Positions 50,010 to 58,496 of a stretch of DNA of 64,000 nucleotides are shown piece by piece. Origin of the DNA: Hormoscilla sp. GUM202. GTDB taxonomy: Bacteria; Cyanobacteriota; Cyanobacteriia; Cyanobacteriales; Desertifilaceae. The stretch's first letter is position 1. Each line of letters begins with the position of its first letter. The stretch is from NCBI GenBank assembly GCA_005518205.2, contig RFFC02000003.1, forward strand, positions 62,001-126,000, in the 5' to 3' direction. A program made the translations under genes and the position numbers. A model generated the notes under the pieces. It did no database searches, was not told where the DNA came from, and was given only the letters and a program-made list of their open reading frames with translations.

Positions 50010-50969
50010 TCAAAGTAAATCTTCTGCCAATGCCACCGCACCCCACAGGGGGGCTTCATCTGACAAAGCAGCAGGAACAATTTCAAAATTAACTTCTGGT
50101 AAAGCAGTCTTCCGGGCCACCCGACGCACTGCTGACCAAAACTTTGCCCCTGCTTTCGTCACGCCTCCCCCCAATACAAAAAGCTGCGGATTGATCAAAT
50201 TTGCCACATTCCCAATACCTACTCCTAGGGCCCATCCTGCTACTTCTAATACTTCACTAGCTATATCGTCTCCTTGGTCTGCCGCTTTACTTACTAATTG
50301 TGCAGTTATCTCTGACAAATTATTTGCTGCCAAATTTCGCAGTATTTCTCCTCGATATGGTTGCTGCTGCAAAAACTGCTGCGCTGATTGGGCAATATAT
50401 GGTCCCGAAGCGAAACGTTCCACACATCCGCGCTTCCCACACAAGCATTTTGGACCTTCTGGATCGACTACTATATGACCTATTTCTCCTGCCATGCCAT
50501 CAGCACCCCGCCAAGGGCGTCCATTCAGAATCCATCCCCCTCCTACTCCCGTACTGATGGTAATATAAAACATGCTCTCGTAACCCTTTCCCGCCCCAAA
50601 CCGATATTCTCCTAATGCTGCTACATTGGCGTCATTGTCTACCCTGACCGGTGCGCCATATTCGGTTTCTAAGAGTTCCCGCAGGGGAGTATTTTCCCAA
50701 CCCGGGACGTGATGGGAAAGCCGTACTGTGCCCGTGGTGGCGTCTACCGGTCCCCCAAAACTTACCCCGATCGCCCCTGGTTTTTCTCCTTGCAGCAACT
50801 GGTGGATGAGCGATCGCATAATTTCGCGATCGACGGTAGCACCAGCGAAGGGAGGAGAAAGGGCGCGGCGACCTTTCTGCCACTTTCTGTCTCCGCTGTG
50901 GACGATCGCGGCTGCATGTTTAGTGCCTCCAAAGTCGAGAGCGAGAATTAATTTATTCTTGGAATTCAT
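50010..50969 (-). CDS. ROK-family sugar kinase (glucokinase-like)
   Basis: 319 residues: LALDFGGTKHAAAIV ATP-binding phosphate-1 motif, DNDANVAALGEYRFGAGKG with the catalytic Asp, TISTGVGGGWILNG, GEIGHIVVDPEGPKCLCGKR and the zinc motif CLCGKRGCVERFASG. The family phosphorylates glucose or related sugars, or acts in N-acyl sugar metabolism. The last residues ALWGAVALA are usual. Neighbours give no pathway clue. Confidence 0.9.
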   Translation of the reverse strand: MNSKNKLILALDFGGTKHAAAIVHSGDRKWQKGRRALSPPFAGATVDREIMRSLIHQLLQGEKPGAIGVSFGGPVDATTGTVRLSHHVPGWENTPLRELLETEYGAPVRVDNDANVAALGEYRFGAGKGYESMFYITISTGVGGGWILNGRPWRGADGMAGEIGHIVVDPEGPKCLCGKRGCVERFASGPYIAQSAQQFLQQQPYRGEILRNLAANNLSEITAQLVSKAADQGDDIASEVLEVAGWALGVGIGNVANLINPQLFVLGGGVTKAGAKFWSAVRRVARKTALPEVNFEIVPAALSDEAPLWGAVALAEDLL

Positions 50970-51096
50970 TTTATGAGTCTCCTGGCCCGCCGTGGGTTCA
51001 AACCCCCGCGTTACCAGGCGGGAGCCAGGTAACGAGGCTTAAGTGGGTTAAAACCCACTGAAAACATTATCTAGAAAGTAAGGGTCTGCTTTCCTT

Positions 51097-51969
51097 TTAA
51101 TCGCGGAAGGCGAGAATGTGCTTGGCAGTAATTTCCGGCTTCTCCAGGTGCGGTACGTGACCGCACTCTTCGATCCAGATCAGTTTTGAACCCCCGATCG
51201 CCCTCTGGAACCTTTCCGCATCGGAGGTTCCCAAAATCTTATCCGAGTCTCCCCACAAAATCAAGGTCTCCTGCTTAACTTCCGAAATGCGATCGGCCAA
51301 AAAGCCGTAACCACCCGTCTTAGTAAAGTCTACCATACCTTGACGCCAATTGGGCATTTTCAGGTGTAGGGATGCACATAAATTAGCATCAGAGGAAGCA
51401 AACTTCCGGTCATAGTAAGCCTTTTTACTGACATACTCGCGCACCTTGGGCTGACGCAGAAATTCCGCCCCCAGGTAGACCAAGGGAGTCAACCAAAATC
51501 CCTGCATTGCGGGGGCTTTAGCAAACCCCGCACTGTCAATTAGTACTAGCTTTTTGACAGCTTCCGGGTAAGTGATGCTAAAATCGATCGCAGCAGCACC
51601 GCCCATGGACACCCCCACCAAAATTACTGGCCGATCGATTAAACTTTGCCAACAAGCATAGAGATGTGCTTTAATGGTTTCTGGGGTAATGCCCGGAATG
51701 CGTTCCGTAAAGCCGAAACCTAACAAGTCGATCGCCCAAGTTTCATTCGCAGGGGCCAGTAGGGGGAGAAGGCGGCGGAATTCCATCACCGAACTGTCAA
51801 AACCGTGCAATAATAAAATCGGGGTGCCCCCTTTCCCCTCATGCAGGTAGGCGGTCGAAATTGGCCGATCGTTCGTGGCGATCGGCTGACACTGGATCCT
51901 TTGGGCCAGAGTAATAGAAGTAGACTCAGTCAGTTGGGTAACTTCCGGGGGGAAGAAAATGCTAGACAT
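51097..51969 (-). CDS. alpha/beta hydrolase, 290 aa
   Basis: Catalytic triad positions visible: LLLHGFDSSVMEF oxyanion loop, VGVSMGGAAAIDF with the nucleophile Ser in G-x-S-x-G, LILWGDSDKILG with the acid, and EECGHVPHLEKPE with the His. The start is the ATG at 51969 (MSSIFFPPEVTQL); the frame is open to 52161, but that part overlaps the divergent Uma2 gene. Substrate unknown. Confidence 0.85.
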   Translation of the reverse strand: MSSIFFPPEVTQLTESTSITLAQRIQCQPIATNDRPISTAYLHEGKGGTPILLLHGFDSSVMEFRRLLPLLAPANETWAIDLLGFGFTERIPGITPETIKAHLYACWQSLIDRPVILVGVSMGGAAAIDFSITYPEAVKKLVLIDSAGFAKAPAMQGFWLTPLVYLGAEFLRQPKVREYVSKKAYYDRKFASSDANLCASLHLKMPNWRQGMVDFTKTGGYGFLADRISEVKQETLILWGDSDKILGTSDAERFQRAIGGSKLIWIEECGHVPHLEKPEITAKHILAFRD

Positions 51970-52088
51970 AAACAACGGTGAGAAAAAATAGATTTGGTCG
52001 ATCGGGGAGGATTTATATGTTATATTATAAGAGGAATGGATAGCTTTGGCAATATTCATGACCAAAGTCCGCTGGAGGTAAAGCACCG

Positions 52089-52856
52089 ATGGTACAGGTA
52101 CAAGAAGTCCTCGCTGAGAAAAAACCAGAAATAATATATCCCGATAGTGACGGTCAACCAATGGCTGATAATACCAAACAATTCCGCTGGATTGTGATCG
52201 TCAAAGAAAACTTGGAAATCTTGTTTGCCCCGATCGACGATTTGTTTGTCGCGGGGGATCTATTATGGTATCCGGTTGAGGGAGATAACACAATTCGGCA
52301 AGCACCCGATGTGATGGTTGTCTTTGGCAGGCCAAAAGGAGACAGAGGTTCCTACAGACAGTGGGAAGAAGATAACATCGCCCCCCAGGTGGTGTTTGAA
52401 ATTCTATCTCCGGGCAACCGACTCAAAGAAATGACCAGGAAACTCGGCTTTTACGAACGCTATGGAGTCCAGGAATATTACATCTATGACCCAGAGAGGA
52501 TGTGCTTAGATGGGTTGCAGCGTTCTGGGGGAAGCTTAGAAGAGATTCGCCAGATGAATGGTTGGGTTAGTCCCCGGTTGGGAATCAGGTTTGAACTGAC
52601 ATCAAACGGCCTGGAAATTTATCGTCCTGATGGGCGCAAGTTCCTCACTCCCGTTGAACTGGATCGACTCCGCGAACAGGAACACCAACGGGCAGAACGG
52701 GAACACCAACGGGCAGAACAGGAACACCAACGGGCAGAACAGGAACGCCAACGGGCTTTGGAAGCAATTACTCAATTGGAACAGGAACAACAGCGCTATC
52801 AATATTTGATAGCGCGACTGCGCCAACAAGGAATCGATCCCGAACAGCTTTCATAG
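52089..52856 (+). CDS. Uma2 family protein with C-terminal charged coiled coil
   Basis: 255 residues. Uma2 fold: DDLFVAGDLLWYPVEGDN, QAPDVMVVFGRPKGDRGSYR with the acidic site, QVVFEILSPGNRLKEMTRKL with the E-x-x/K positions and FYERYGVQEYYIYDP. From about 195 it becomes a repeated EHQRAEQEHQRAEQ coiled coil and ends RLRQQGIDPEQL, which is a frequent Uma2 variant in cyanobacteria. Divergent from the hydrolase, start codons about 120 bp apart. Confidence 0.9.
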   Translation: MVQVQEVLAEKKPEIIYPDSDGQPMADNTKQFRWIVIVKENLEILFAPIDDLFVAGDLLWYPVEGDNTIRQAPDVMVVFGRPKGDRGSYRQWEEDNIAPQVVFEILSPGNRLKEMTRKLGFYERYGVQEYYIYDPERMCLDGLQRSGGSLEEIRQMNGWVSPRLGIRFELTSNGLEIYRPDGRKFLTPVELDRLREQEHQRAEREHQRAEQEHQRAEQERQRALEAITQLEQEQQRYQYLIARLRQQGIDPEQLS

Positions 52857-53190
52857 TCCAGCGGGTGTATTTCATACCATTTGGGAAAAACAATGCTATA
52901 ATTTCTTGAACATTATATTTTTAGTCTGTTTTAACTCATATCTTGCACCTGTCGCAACAAGCAGCCTCTGTTTAAAAGCGTCCGCCAGTGGGTTTTAACC
53001 CACTTAAGCTATTAGCCGTGGGTTTGAACCCACGGCGGGCCATGAGACCAATTGAGAAAATTGAGAATGGTGCAAGATATCAGTTTTAACTGACTATAGC
53101 TATGACGCGGGGGTTTGAACCCCCGGCGGGCTGACAGGGAAGACAAATGGTATTACTACAAACCCGTGTTATTATACCACAAAAAGCACC
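52857..53190. repeat. GTGGGTTTTAACCCAC / GGGGGTTTGAACCCCC repeat spacer
   Basis: GTGGGTTTTAACCCAC and GTGGGTTTGAACCCAC hairpins at 52988-53038, GGGGGTTTGAACCCCC at 53107-53122. Related blocks at 7195-7300, 49786, 50985 and 60258. No gene. Confidence 0.65.
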
Positions 53191-53631
53191 ATGAATAGGT
53201 TGATTTACGAAAATTCAGTTTCCCATCGGGGACATCTGATCGTCCCCTTTGTGTTTGGCATGGCGGACGGTTACTCCATCTACTCCTATAAGCTAGTATC
53301 CGATCTGGGACATAAAGGTAAATTCCATAAATCGGAAAATCCCGCTGGCATCTATTCCGGTGGCATTGCTAGCTTGATTGAAATTGCTAAAGAACATCTC
53401 GATCGCCATACAGATGTCCTCAGTCAGGTAGATTATTTCAAATCTCGATATACCTATCGCCACAATCTAATTATCATCTACCAACAATGCGGAAAATATT
53501 TTTACGATCATTATCCCCCCGACAGCTTGAGAAATATTGCCGCCCCCAAGCTGTTCCCATCGGAACAAGCATGTATAAACTGGATCAAACAGGGACTCGA
53601 TCGCCCCTCTGCAACTTCTACAATATCATAG
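53191..53631 (+). CDS. conserved cyanobacterial hypothetical protein, 146 aa
   Basis: Soluble: VPFVFGMADGYSIYSYKLVS, then GIASLIEIAKEHLDRHTD and LIIIYQQCGKYFYDHYPPDS. No signal or known motif. Nine bases separate it from the PHP phosphoesterase gene, so the two are likely in one transcript. Role unknown. Confidence 0.7.
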   Translation: MNRLIYENSVSHRGHLIVPFVFGMADGYSIYSYKLVSDLGHKGKFHKSENPAGIYSGGIASLIEIAKEHLDRHTDVLSQVDYFKSRYTYRHNLIIIYQQCGKYFYDHYPPDSLRNIAAPKLFPSEQACINWIKQGLDRPSATSTIS

Positions 53632-53640
53632 GAAATCAGC

Positions 53641-54471
53641 ATGTTAGAACTGCACTGCCACAGCACCTACTCCGACGGTACCCTATCGCCCAGTGAACTG
53701 GTCGCCGCCGCAGCTAATGCCGGAGTTCGGGCCCTCGCGGTTACGGACCACGATACCTTAAATGGTTGGGATGAAGCATTTGCCGCCGGGACTGCATACA
53801 ATATCGAAATTATTCCCGGTCTGGAACTGAGTACCGTACATAATAACTGTGCCCTGCATATTTTAGGCTTTTATCCAGACCGGAAAAAACTGCGCGTCCT
53901 TTTGCAGGAACGCTTGCAAGCACGCCATCGCCGCGCTCAACAAATGATAGCAAAATTATCAACATTAGGCTATCCCATTACCTTACCAGAAATGGCTCCG
54001 GGTATGGCACCCGGACGACCTCATCTGGCAGCGGCCCTGGTGCAAGCAGGTCACGTTCGGTCTATAGACGAAGCATTCGATCGCCTGTTGAGGGATAACG
54101 GTCCCGCTTACGTTCCTTACGAGAAATTTTCCATCTCTGAAGGCATCAACCTATTAATTCGATGTGGGGCCGTGCCAGTATGGGCTCATCCCTACTTATT
54201 TCGAGGGGGCAAAGTCGAAGCAGTGCTTTTGGAAATGCTAGCAGATGGTTTGATGGGCATAGAAGTTTATCACCCCAACCATACTCCCACTCAGATCGAA
54301 CATTTAGAAAGTTTCTGTCTCCAGCATGGGTTACTAAAGACTGGCGGTAGTGACTATCACGGACCCAGTTCTGATGCCAAAGGTCACCGTCTAAATATGT
54401 GGCATTTGCCCTTATATTTGCTCGACCCAATTAAATCTGCTGCTGCCATAATTGCCGAACAAAAATATTAA
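53641..54471 (+). CDS. PHP-domain phosphoesterase
   Basis: 276 residues. Metal ligands: ELHCHSTYSDGTLSPSELV (HxH), AVTDHDTLNGW, ELSTVHNNCALHILG and a C-terminal GGSDYHGP motif. It resembles the 3',5'-nucleoside bisphosphate phosphatase / RNase AM (YciV) group, which trims short RNA and pAp; exact substrate unproven. The stop overlaps the convergent gene at 54468 by 4 nt. Confidence 0.9.
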   Translation: MLELHCHSTYSDGTLSPSELVAAAANAGVRALAVTDHDTLNGWDEAFAAGTAYNIEIIPGLELSTVHNNCALHILGFYPDRKKLRVLLQERLQARHRRAQQMIAKLSTLGYPITLPEMAPGMAPGRPHLAAALVQAGHVRSIDEAFDRLLRDNGPAYVPYEKFSISEGINLLIRCGAVPVWAHPYLFRGGKVEAVLLEMLADGLMGIEVYHPNHTPTQIEHLESFCLQHGLLKTGGSDYHGPSSDAKGHRLNMWHLPLYLLDPIKSAAAIIAEQKY

Positions 54472-55643
54472 TTAAGCTTGTCAATGGCAGCATATTTATG
54501 TTGCAATAAATCTAAATAAAATTCCGCTTGCTTACAGGTCATTTTTTCGCCGTGAGTAATCTTTTCCTTATCAAACAGCACCCGCCCAAACCGGAATATT
54601 CCTTCTTGTTCCGAATGCTTCACTTGCGGCAAACTATTCGGAACAGGCAAGAACTTTTTCCCGATCGGATAGGGGGTGTGGAAAGAAAACCTGACATCGG
54701 CAATGCGATCGGAAGCGACGGATAAATAATACAGAGAGTAGTAATCTTTAATTTGACGCACTGGTTCCCGGAGTCGGTCGTAAAAGCGATCGGGTTCATC
54801 ATATTCATCATCAAAATCCAGATCGTCCCAAATAATTTTATGAGGGCGATCGGGGCGATAAAAACTTAACTGGGCATAAGGAGACCGCACCAAAACGCGC
54901 ACAATTTCATGCTTCAGTTGATAATATTCCCGTGATTTAGCCCGATACTGGTCGGCATATTTCCTAGCGCGATGAGCCCGGATCTGATATTCCTTCGCCC
55001 ACCGAGAAACCCAGACACACCAATAAGCTAGCTTCAGCACTGGTGCAGCAGCAGCATCTCGAATTTCCCATTGTTCGCACAGTTCTTGCCAAGTTAAACC
55101 AAATTCTAAACGAGCCCGGTTATGTTTTACCTTAGTTTCCTTGGCCTTATATGCGCCGATTTTGCGAGAACGTTTCAGCAGCAATGCGTGAGTCTTGCGC
55201 CAAGCTGCAATCTCCTCTGGAGACAGCCGGGCGATCGCCCTAAAATCGAACAGAGAGAAAACCAAATCCTGCCCATGCTTCCTGACAGAATCAGAACCGA
55301 CCACAGGCAGTTTGCCTTCCGACTCCCAACGCTTGCGTTCCGTTCGAGAACATTGCAAAATATACTCAACATCCGGAGGATGCAGGGCCAAAGCTTGGTT
55401 AAACCTCTGGAAAAAACTATCCCATAGTTGAGGATGTTCTAGCAGGGTGGCAATCAACCAATCTTTGCTATCCTTACTAGAAACCTTAACCTGGGGAAAA
55501 CGAGTAGCTGCATCCTGCAAGAACTCAATTATATCTGCTTTGACAACTTTGCTACCTATATACCAACTTGCGGCCCCCGGAAAATCTTCTTGCCCCGTTA
55601 GGTGCTGGGCAGCTTGGGCAACTACTTCCTTGATATCCTGCAT
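54468..55643 (-). CDS. hypothetical protein, 391 aa
   Basis: Highly charged, helical, Tyr/Arg-rich protein: VVAQAAQHLTGQEDFPGAAS, VEYILQCSRTERKRWESEGK, FDFRAIARLSPEEIAAWRKT and a central basic region KEYQIRAHRARKYADQYRAK, followed by an acidic patch DDLDFDDEYDEPDRF. The basic stretch looks like a nucleic-acid-binding segment. No known catalytic motif, signal or membrane helix. I do not recognise the family. HIP1 sites inside are normal for the genome. Confidence 0.7.
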   Translation of the reverse strand: MQDIKEVVAQAAQHLTGQEDFPGAASWYIGSKVVKADIIEFLQDAATRFPQVKVSSKDSKDWLIATLLEHPQLWDSFFQRFNQALALHPPDVEYILQCSRTERKRWESEGKLPVVGSDSVRKHGQDLVFSLFDFRAIARLSPEEIAAWRKTHALLLKRSRKIGAYKAKETKVKHNRARLEFGLTWQELCEQWEIRDAAAAPVLKLAYWCVWVSRWAKEYQIRAHRARKYADQYRAKSREYYQLKHEIVRVLVRSPYAQLSFYRPDRPHKIIWDDLDFDDEYDEPDRFYDRLREPVRQIKDYYSLYYLSVASDRIADVRFSFHTPYPIGKKFLPVPNSLPQVKHSEQEGIFRFGRVLFDKEKITHGEKMTCKQAEFYLDLLQHKYAAIDKLN

Positions 55644-55769
55644 TGGCTGTTTCTTTTCTTGTCAATCATCTGGCATCATTTTTGATTCACACTCAAAAAT
55701 GAAATACCCATGCTAATATGTTAGCATAATCTAGATAGCAATTGTGGAATAACTCAACCCATTACCGCG

Positions 55770-56474
55770 ATGAACTCCAACTCCAACAGGATCGAAACCA
55801 TCAGTTACTCTCAGGTAATAGACCTCAGCCATATTATCGACCCCAACATTCCCCGATGGCCGGGGGATCCCCCCGTTGAATTTGAGTCAGTCGCTGAGTT
55901 AAACCAAGATGGTTACTATCTGCGCCGCTTCTCCATGGGAGAACATAGCGGCACTCACATGAATGCACCCAAGAGTTTTTATCCCGATGGTCCCGGAATC
56001 GATCGCTATCCCGCCAAATCCCTGGTTGTCCCAGCTGTGGCCATCGATATCTGCGATCGCGCTGCGGCTAATCCCGATTATGCCTTAACCAAAGATGACA
56101 TTCTCAGTTGGGAAGCCAAGCACGATCGCATCCCCGTCGGCAGTATTGTCCTATTATACACGGGTTGGCAAAACAAGTGGGGGGATGCCGGAGCATTTTT
56201 GCCGCAATTTCCCGGATTCGGGAGTGAAGCCACCTGCTTTATGCTAGCAGAAAGAGGCATTGCCGGAGTTGGAATTGACACCCACGGAGTAGACCCCGCA
56301 GTAGACAGCACGTTCTCTATTAATAAGCTGGTACTTCGAGAGCAGAAAATTGTCCTGGAAAATTTGACCAACCTCGATCGCCTGCCGACTACAGGTGCTA
56401 CCTTAGTAATTGGCATTCTTCGTCTCCGGGGAGGTTCGGGAACGCCGGTATCAGTATTGGCCTTGATTCCATAA
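55770..56474 (+). CDS. cyclase family (kynurenine formamidase-like) metal hydrolase
   Basis: 234 residues. The cyclase Pfam motif with metal ligands is GEHSGTHMNAPKSF (usual form HxGTHxDAPxH; here the last His is Phe and Asp is Asn). DLSHIIDPNIPRWPGDPP starts it and VGIDTHGVDPAVDSTF closes it. Fold related to kynurenine formamidase and isatin hydrolase. The substitutions suggest a changed or weak metal site; substrate unknown. Confidence 0.8.
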   Translation: MNSNSNRIETISYSQVIDLSHIIDPNIPRWPGDPPVEFESVAELNQDGYYLRRFSMGEHSGTHMNAPKSFYPDGPGIDRYPAKSLVVPAVAIDICDRAAANPDYALTKDDILSWEAKHDRIPVGSIVLLYTGWQNKWGDAGAFLPQFPGFGSEATCFMLAERGIAGVGIDTHGVDPAVDSTFSINKLVLREQKIVLENLTNLDRLPTTGATLVIGILRLRGGSGTPVSVLALIP

Positions 56475-56660
56475 TTCCCATTGTACAATATTCTGGATAT
56501 AATCATCAGGCAAACCACTTTCTTTGGCACCATTGACAACATGGTTGACATAGTCCTGACCCAAGGGTAAACCCTCTTCTATCCAGTCAGGTTGGGCAAC
56601 ATAAGTTTCTGCTGTTATCTCATCCCCCACAACCGTGCTGACCTCGACCGTCAGGCGATC
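56451..56660 (-). pseudogene. C-terminal remnant of a gamma-glutamylcyclotransferase-like protein
   Basis: About 70 codons on the minus strand reading VEVSTVVGDEITAETYVAQPDW, EEGLPLGQDYVNHVVNGAKE and SGLPDDYIQNIVQW, matching the C-terminal region of AIG2/GGCT-like proteins (EGLPxxxYxxHIxxGAxExGLPxxY). The N-terminal catalytic half is missing: the sequence turns into an ABC-transporter fragment near 56660. The 3' end overlaps the cyclase gene end. Confidence 0.7.
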
Positions 56661-56668
56661 GTAATGGT

Positions 56669-56863
56669 ATGGATATTCTTTTAGACGAACCCACCGCCGC
56701 CTTCCTTAGCCGATTGGCCGATCGCATTGTCGTGCTAGATAATAGTCCCATTGTCGAAGTGGGCGATCGCGCTCAACTGATGGCCAATGATGGCCTCTAT
56801 GCGCGGATGTTTCGCTTACAGGCTTCTAGCTACAATCTCCAAGAGAGTATTGCTAATAGCTAA
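56669..56863 (+). pseudogene. ABC-transporter ATPase C-terminal remnant with internal deletion
   Basis: MDILLDEPTAAFLSRLADRI joins a Walker B (ILLDEPTA) directly to the LADRIVVLDNSPIVEVGDRA strand that normally follows the H-loop about 40 residues later, so the D-loop/H-loop region is deleted. It continues QLMANDGLYARMFRLQASSY, the usual end of an ABC exporter half-transporter. Not functional. Confidence 0.8.
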
Positions 56864-56872
56864 CAATTAACC

Positions 56873-57145
56873 ATGAACAGCCAAATCTATTGTTTCCGGG
56901 CTAGCTACAAACTGTCAACCCAGTTTGACGAAGGCGCTGTACCTGAATGGCTATCCGTAGGAGTAAATTGGCAGGGATATAGGATCTCCACCGTTCCCTG
57001 GATAGCCGACGTGGCCAGGGCCCTGGGTATTATAGAAGTCGAAAATACTCCCCAAGGGTGGATCTCCTACTTGGAAAGCCTGGGACTAAAGGATGTCATC
57101 CAAGTTACTTGTGAAGACCTGTTTGAGGATAAGCTTTATTGTTGA
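56873..57145 (+). CDS. small hypothetical protein, 90 aa
   Basis: MNSQIYCFRASYKLSTQFDE and RISTVPWIADVARALGIIEV, C-terminal DVIQVTCEDLFEDKLYC. Soluble; no motif recognised. It starts 9 bp after the ABC remnant. Complete but of unknown function. Confidence 0.55.
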   Translation: MNSQIYCFRASYKLSTQFDEGAVPEWLSVGVNWQGYRISTVPWIADVARALGIIEVENTPQGWISYLESLGLKDVIQVTCEDLFEDKLYC

Positions 57146-57252
57146 GCCACACCCGATTTGGTTTACTACAACACTCTACAGGGTGGATAGCTTGGAGACC
57201 AACTCCCTTTTCAACTGGCTATTGTAATACACATAGATTACAAAAATTGAAA

Positions 57253-57729
57253 CTAGCAATTAGCACTAACCGCTTCACAAGCTCCAATACTCACCCAACT
57301 GCTGGAACCATCGGCCCAATGTTCCTTTTTCCAGATGGGGGCGTTGTGCTTCAGGGTATCGATCGCGTACTGGCAAGCTGCAAAAGCTTCGGCCCGGTGG
57401 GGACAACCCACAGCTACCAGGACGCTAATTTCCCCAAGCTGCAAGCGTCCAGTGCGATGGTGGATCGCCACCCGATTCACATCAGGCCATTGATGACGAA
57501 TCTGGGCCGCAATGTTACGAAATATCTGAATTGCCATTGGTTCGTAAGCCTGATACTCTAAGGCTACCACGGGCTTACCATCCGTCTGATTCCGTACCGT
57601 GCCACTCATCACTACTACCGCCCCGTTGGCTAGATCGTCTGCCAAGGCGTAGACTTCTTCTAAGGACAAGGGGGCAAAAGTAATGGCAAAACTATCTTTT
57701 ATTTGCGGTTGACTGGGGGCTATGAGCAC
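57253..57729 (-). CDS. moaE: molybdopterin synthase catalytic subunit MoaE
   Basis: 158 residues from a GTG at 57729 preceded by AAGGAG. Key MoaE features: GAVVVMSGTVRNQTDGKPVV, LEYQAYEPMAIQ, VAIHHRTGRLQLGEISVLV (HHR), AFAACQYAIDTLKHNAPIWK and KEHWADGSSSWV with the catalytic lysines. With MoaD it inserts the dithiolene sulfurs into precursor Z. No moaD is adjacent. Confidence 0.95.
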   Translation of the reverse strand: MLIAPSQPQIKDSFAITFAPLSLEEVYALADDLANGAVVVMSGTVRNQTDGKPVVALEYQAYEPMAIQIFRNIAAQIRHQWPDVNRVAIHHRTGRLQLGEISVLVAVGCPHRAEAFAACQYAIDTLKHNAPIWKKEHWADGSSSWVSIGACEAVSANC

Positions 57730-58139
57730 AATTGTGACTCCTTCAATTCATCGCTGCCATTTTCCAATCATATCTCCAGCAGCTATAATTGGTAAAATGG
57801 GCGGTGCCTAGTGCTGCTGCGCGGAATTCAAAATTTCTTTCATGTAGCCGGGCCCCTCGTTCGGGCTACTCCGTATCCTACCAACGGGCGCAAGACCACA
57901 CCCCGTTGAGGCTCTGCCTCCTGGCCTCGACGGCGGAGCTCATAGGAGTCCCAGAAATCACAAGCTTACAAGAGGCTCCGCCTCAGATTGCTTGTTCCCA
58001 GGGAGACCCTGGGAACGAGAGAAATCTCCCGTGGGATACCCCAGTCGCGGGATCCGGTGCATGACCACATCCATTTGACATCTATGTTTCAATTGGTTTA
58101 GGGGCGATCGCCCGATAAATCAAGTCCGCTGGAGATATT
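57730..58139. repeat. hairpin-repeat spacer upstream of the ferredoxin gene
   Basis: At 57895-58022 it repeats the GAGGCTCTGCCTC...GAGGCTCCGCCTC and CCCAGGGAGACCCTGGGAACGAG modules of the 48115-49139 array. Nothing else identified. Confidence 0.6.
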
Positions 58140-58496
58140 ATGGCAGCTTATCAAGTGCGTCTGGTGAATGATAAAATTGGTCTCGATTTTTCGCGCAGCG
58201 TTCGCGCGTTCGAGGTTCCCGAGAACGAGTATATCCTCGACATAGCAGAGGAGGCGGGGATCCGCTTACCCTCTGGATGCAAGCAAGGAGAATGTTCTGC
58301 TTGTGTGGCCCAGCTAGTGAGTGGGGAAGTGGATCAAAGGGAACAAAAATTTCTCCGTCCGTCGGAGATAGCAGCAGGATACATTGTTACCTGCGTAGCT
58401 TATCCTTTATCTGATTGTACCCTGCTGACTCACCAAGAACAAGTGCTTTATAAATCCTCTCTTTACTTTCAGCAGGATATTCTTCCCGGGAGTTAG
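58140..58496 (+). CDS. plant-type [2Fe-2S] ferredoxin
   Basis: 118 residues with cluster ligands in SGCKQGECSACVAQL (C-x4-C-x2-C) and a fourth Cys in IVTCVAYP. N-terminal YQVRLVNDKIGLDFSRSVRA, then EYILDIAEEAGIRLPSGC. Longer at the C-terminus than photosynthetic PetF, so one of the accessory plant-type ferredoxins. It carries electrons; partner unknown. Convergent with the hydrolase-like gene (4-nt overlap). Confidence 0.9.
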   Translation: MAAYQVRLVNDKIGLDFSRSVRAFEVPENEYILDIAEEAGIRLPSGCKQGECSACVAQLVSGEVDQREQKFLRPSEIAAGYIVTCVAYPLSDCTLLTHQEQVLYKSSLYFQQDILPGS

